This document shows positions 42,778 through 46,205 of a stretch of 46,205 nt of DNA, in pieces. The notes beneath the pieces were generated by a model. It did no database searches. It was given only the letters and a program-made list of their open reading frames with translations, and was not told the DNA's origin. Position numbers and translations under genes: made by a program. Each line of letters starts with the position of its first letter. Positions within the stretch are counted from its first letter, which is position 1. This stretch comes from Perkinsus olseni (Eukaryota > Perkinsozoa > Perkinsida > Perkinsidae): contig JABANP010000427.1 in assembly GCA_013115135.1 (NCBI GenBank), positions 1 through 46,205 on the forward strand. Reading direction: 5' to 3'.

Positions 42778-43759
42778 GGATTGTGAGGAAACCGTGCTTA
42801 GGGATTAACCAGAGCTGAGGAAAAGGGTCCTGACAACTCATTGTCTATCTGCGAACGATCCTCAGCCACTACAGGACGGTCCTGTCAGGAGTCCTGACTC
42901 AGGACCTCATGCACTGTACCGAAAACACAGTAACGACCATAGGCTAGGTGTTTAGGTTCCAAAACGCACTGGCATATCATGAAGTCCCGACGCAGTCCAT
43001 GGCACAAGGCACTGCAGGTCGTGAGGCTGTGTCATGGGAGTTGTGCTAGCTACCTCATTCCGTGAGAACCTATTGCGTTGGATGGTCATGGGCTCACTCA
43101 GGCCACGCGTGCAACCACTCGGGGGGCCCCGAGTCGGGACATGCGTGCAACCGCTCCGCATCACAGACAGGAAACTTGTCAAAAAGGCCCATGCGAGTTA
43201 CCGAAGCTGATCTCCGGTCCTCTCGGCCGCAGACCAAGTGCCTAAACGCTCCCAGCAGTACAAGAGTCGTTCAAAAATCGATGTGGGGATCATCGACAGT
43301 GGATGGATCACAAAAAGTTGAAAGGTGAGATGATAGTGACAAACGGTTATTCCCGTGGAGATTAGTTGGCTCCAACGTGATCGGGTTACGATTATATGGC
43401 TTGCTACCTTCCCCTATAGTTAACATCGTGGATCGATCTTCAACGATCTTCATCATTCGTGGAACATTTCATACAGTGTACGTGGTACATGCAAACAAAG
43501 GGGGCCGGGAGAGAGCCATCACCCACAGCTCACAGAACCACGCCTCGAGAGGTGGCAACAAGTTCCGAGGAGTGTTACTCAAAGGGGAGTCCGAACTGTT
43601 CGTATTGGGTGAGGGATTACACTGGTTGCTCTGCGATTCCCGCTATATGGCAGTCCGGGCGGTTTCTATATCTCGAGTCAAGAGTCGTACTGGAGGCAGT
43701 AGGAAATGCCTCACCGTGCGTAGTCTCGTCTCTAAGAGGATTAGCATAGCTCTCTTCTC
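42778..43759. other. No convincing gene
   Basis: A plus-strand frame of 134 codons (43377-43781) shows no domain. Low support. Confidence 0.35.
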
Positions 43760-43800
43760 CAGGGTGGCTGACGGAAGATAGAAAATCGACTCTTTCCTTC
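43760..43800 (+). repeat. hAT-like left terminus
   Basis: CAGGGTGGCTGACGGAAGAT resembles the MITE end at 39781. A possible right end (AGCCACCCTG) lies at 44986-44995, but the flanking 8-mers (CTCTTCTC and CTCTCTCG) do not match well, so the pairing is unproven. Confidence 0.35.
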
Positions 43801-45545
43801 GAGAAATTTCCGGAAGGAATAAAAAGAAAAATAGTGGAAAAATAGGAAAAATAGGAAAAATAATGAAAAAGAATAAAAATTTTTGCGCAAAGGTCCGCCT
43901 CCGGCGGACCGCCAGGCTGACTGAGGGTGGTCAGAATTTTATTGCGCGCCAGACTCCGTCGTCAGCGTTGCGTTGGGCGCTCACTGAACATATTCGGGTT
44001 ATTCATATTAGTATAATGTGAGCAATTGAGCTAAGTGTCACTCGACTGCACACTGTGCACTTCACACTGTGAAGTTCACAGGGCAAGGCGCAGGGACTAC
44101 CAGCGCAGCGCGCTAAATGTTATAGCCTATAGCTCGGTAAGACCTTCACGGCAGCATCTTCACAGCAACACAGTAACGTAGCAGCTTCATTCAGAACCGT
44201 AATACCGTGTCAAAGTGCATCCATCGGAATTCGGTGACCGGGTCAGGGACCCAGATCCGGTCACTGAATTTCGAGGGCATGATTCTGACGTATCTGACAT
44301 TCCGTATATACTGAGTATATTATATAGAGTATATTATACTCTGGAGCGGTACGGACTCTGTACGCTTGATGCCATAGGAGGCGCAGGGAGATTAATTTCA
44401 TCGTCCAACCCTACCGTCTCTGCACAGAGCTTCTCAGCATGGACAGCAGGGTCGATGATCATTTTCCTCTTGGGTGGCCATCCCTGATTCCAGTCCTCAG
44501 ATTGCTTCGCCGCAAAGCTAATGCGCCTCGCTCGCGTGACGGGTATGAGCTTCCCATTGATTTGCGTTGGGGAGCTCTTGCCCGCAGCAGGAGTAGCAGC
44601 AAAAACGCCGTTGTTACAACGGCTAGGTGTTCCTCGCACGAAGCTGCAAGCTGGGCATGGCAACCTCTGACACCGTTTCTCATGTAACATTGATCGCGAT
44701 CATACAGTGGTCTAAGGAGGGCGTTCCTACCACTGGGCACTCATCCGAAAACTCGACATGGTATGCTGAACATACGGCATATGTTCAGCGCTATCCGGAT
44801 AAGCCACTTACTATCGCTGAACCTGTCTGTTACGTTGCGCAGATCGCAATTACTCACCAATGTTACGGGGCGCATATTATTGGGCGAGCGAGATTTTACA
44901 TTTGGAAAGAAATAATGGAGCCGCAAAAAAACTTCGAAATTTTTCGGAAAAATTTCGAAAAAGAAGAAAAATTTTCAAATTTTTCAGCCACCCTGCTCTC
45001 TCGCATGTTCCGCGAAGAAGCGGTACCGATCTCAATCACATATCCTGACCTAGCCATGTGGCTTCGACTTTCCCCTGTGCGCATTGCTGGAGACTCGTCA
45101 GGGCGTGAGTTACTAAGTCAGTAGACCTCGGAGGTCGCTGCTAAGCAGTCTCAACACCAGACTCCGAGATAGGGCCCGACCGGGGTACCCATGCAGTGGG
45201 TCGGTCGGGCCGCTTAAGAGGTATCAGCCATGAGCCTCCAGCTCCTCCGTGGACCTTTGGTGGTAATTTACTACTGGTAAAGATCGTGCCAAAGGCACTA
45301 TGACTCTGTCTCCCTCGGATGCAGTACAAGAGTCGGGAAATTTCTTCGATGAACGCGCATCCCCATTATCAGCCCTATCAACTGCAAGGCGTGGAAAATG
45401 GTTTTTGTTAGTATTTCCACGAGCACCGTCTGAAATTCCTCACTGGTACGGGAATGATGGTTAGTAAACTGCTGCGACCTCTTAAGTTACTTGAGCCAAG
45501 TACTGCAAGCTCCCTACCTCCGGTCTCACCACCGGATCGCTTCAC
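43801..45545. other. Non-coding, palindrome-rich
   Basis: Inverted duplications at 44040-44090 (CACTGTGAAGTTCACAG type), 44225-44275, 44300-44345 and 45165-45215. No gene recognised. Confidence 0.4.
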
Positions 45546-45776
45546 CTGGCAGAAAGGTGAGGTTTTCATAAATGAATCAAGTGTCTCGCTGCAATCCCCT
45601 TGGTAACAGCTGCCAGTGACTGCTAGGCTATAACCAACTGAGGAGCTCTGAGATGCTCCATTCAACGAAAATCCATACGAAGGAATTTTCGAGGGTGACA
45701 TCTCACCTACGGCCGAGCTGCCCGACGTGGGCCACCACTCCAATGTCGAGGGGAAGATAGCAAATGACTTAGGAAG
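45546..45776 (-). CDS. Candidate internal exon of an unknown gene
   Basis: 77 codons open between a clean acceptor (CCATTGTCAG) and a donor (CAG/GTGAAG). The sequence is Ser/Gly-rich, with PSKIPSYGFSLNGASQSSSV and GSCYQGDCSETLDSFMK. I found no phase-matching neighbour, and no family is recognised. The gene may extend beyond the right edge. Confidence 0.35.
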
Positions 45777-46205
45777 CTGACAATGGCAGAGGATTACACA
45801 TCTGAAAAACACTCTCTCAACTGAATTGGAGTTCCACTTACCCGTTACATGGGAGACGCATTTGGCCACCGAGAAATTCACACTCTCGCCAGGCGGAGCT
45901 AGTCTCTGCCCTCTGCACCACCCTCTCTACACTGTTTGGATGTTTGCCTGCTCCAGAATCGAGTCTTCCGGACGCCGCTTCGACAACAGCGTCTGCGAGT
46001 TCAGTTCGAAGACTCAGACGAGCTCCGATCCATGCGTCGCATGGCATGCGACCACAAGCTCCGAAGCTCACCAGAATGATCTCAATTACGAGTGAATTTC
46101 CCTCGGACGAATTCGTAGTTCATTCGCGATCTCTCGCGAGAATATCGTCGCGCACCCCAAATGTCGCAGACCAGTCACCCGCATGCGACGGCAGTCGAAA
46201 AGGGA
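45777..46205. other. Window edge, no assigned gene
   Basis: Contains a good donor-like GTAAGTGG on the minus strand near 45842 and open minus-strand sequence upstream of it, possibly another exon of the gene at 45546-45776. The phases do not join. Confidence 0.25.

Noticed and set aside
43760..44995. A 1.2-kb hAT element between CAGGGTGGCT and AGCCACCCTG
   Set aside because: The flanking 8-mers do not match, so the two ends may belong to different insertions.

Overview
The window is nuclear DNA from an intron-rich unicellular eukaryote, not a bacterium. Two large spliced genes lie on the minus strand and are surrounded by retrotransposons, fold-back elements, tRNA-like repeats and non-coding DNA full of short perfect palindromes. 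Both genes have an AG dinucleotide 8-21 nt upstream of the start codon, which would suit spliced-leader trans-splicing. With very short GT-AG introns, this makes an alveolate such as a perkinsid a reasonable but unproven guess.

Left part (1-10.8 kb): a small element bounded by 119-bp LTR-like repeats (4-804) precedes an LTR retrotransposon at 890-8162. The retrotransposon has TG...CA LTRs, a primer-binding site, gag, a CCCH zinc finger, protease, and a long RT-RNase H-integrase frame with all catalytic residues. A 778-bp fold-back element made of short tandem repeats interrupts gag, and a second fold-back element lies between pol and the 3' LTR. Both fold-backs carry tRNA-like modules in their cores. 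Beyond it lie a tyrosine-recombinase-like relic, two identical 100-bp direct repeats and the 3' end of another integrase.

Middle part (10.8-21.8 kb): mostly non-coding, rich in perfect palindromes, with a split dispersed repeat and several coding-looking plus-strand frames that I could not assign.

Gene part (21.8-38.3 kb, minus strand): I traced exons by splice phase. One gene (start 32083, stop 21827) is a ubiquitin-chain elongation factor of the UFD2/UBE4 family, with the core domain and a C-terminal U-box. The other (start 38250, stop near 32246) encodes a PH domain, a START-like domain and a CRAL-TRIO (Sec14) domain, so probably a lipid-transfer or lipid-sensing protein. Many introns are only 43-65 nt.

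The main observation is in the introns. At least nine contain a tRNA T-arm (pol III B-box) sequence. Two of them, 49 and 58 nt long, are little more than the 3' half of a tRNA-like element running from the 5' splice site. Four introns of the lipid gene share a near-identical 20-bp palindrome just upstream of the 3' splice site, and two introns of the UFD2 gene share a homologous block of about 30 nt. This looks like intron gain from mobile tRNA-derived and hairpin sequences.

Right part (38.3-46.2 kb): a hAT-type MITE with a clean 8-bp target duplication, a small secreted protein (42319-42777, minus), one candidate exon near the end, and otherwise palindrome-rich non-coding DNA.
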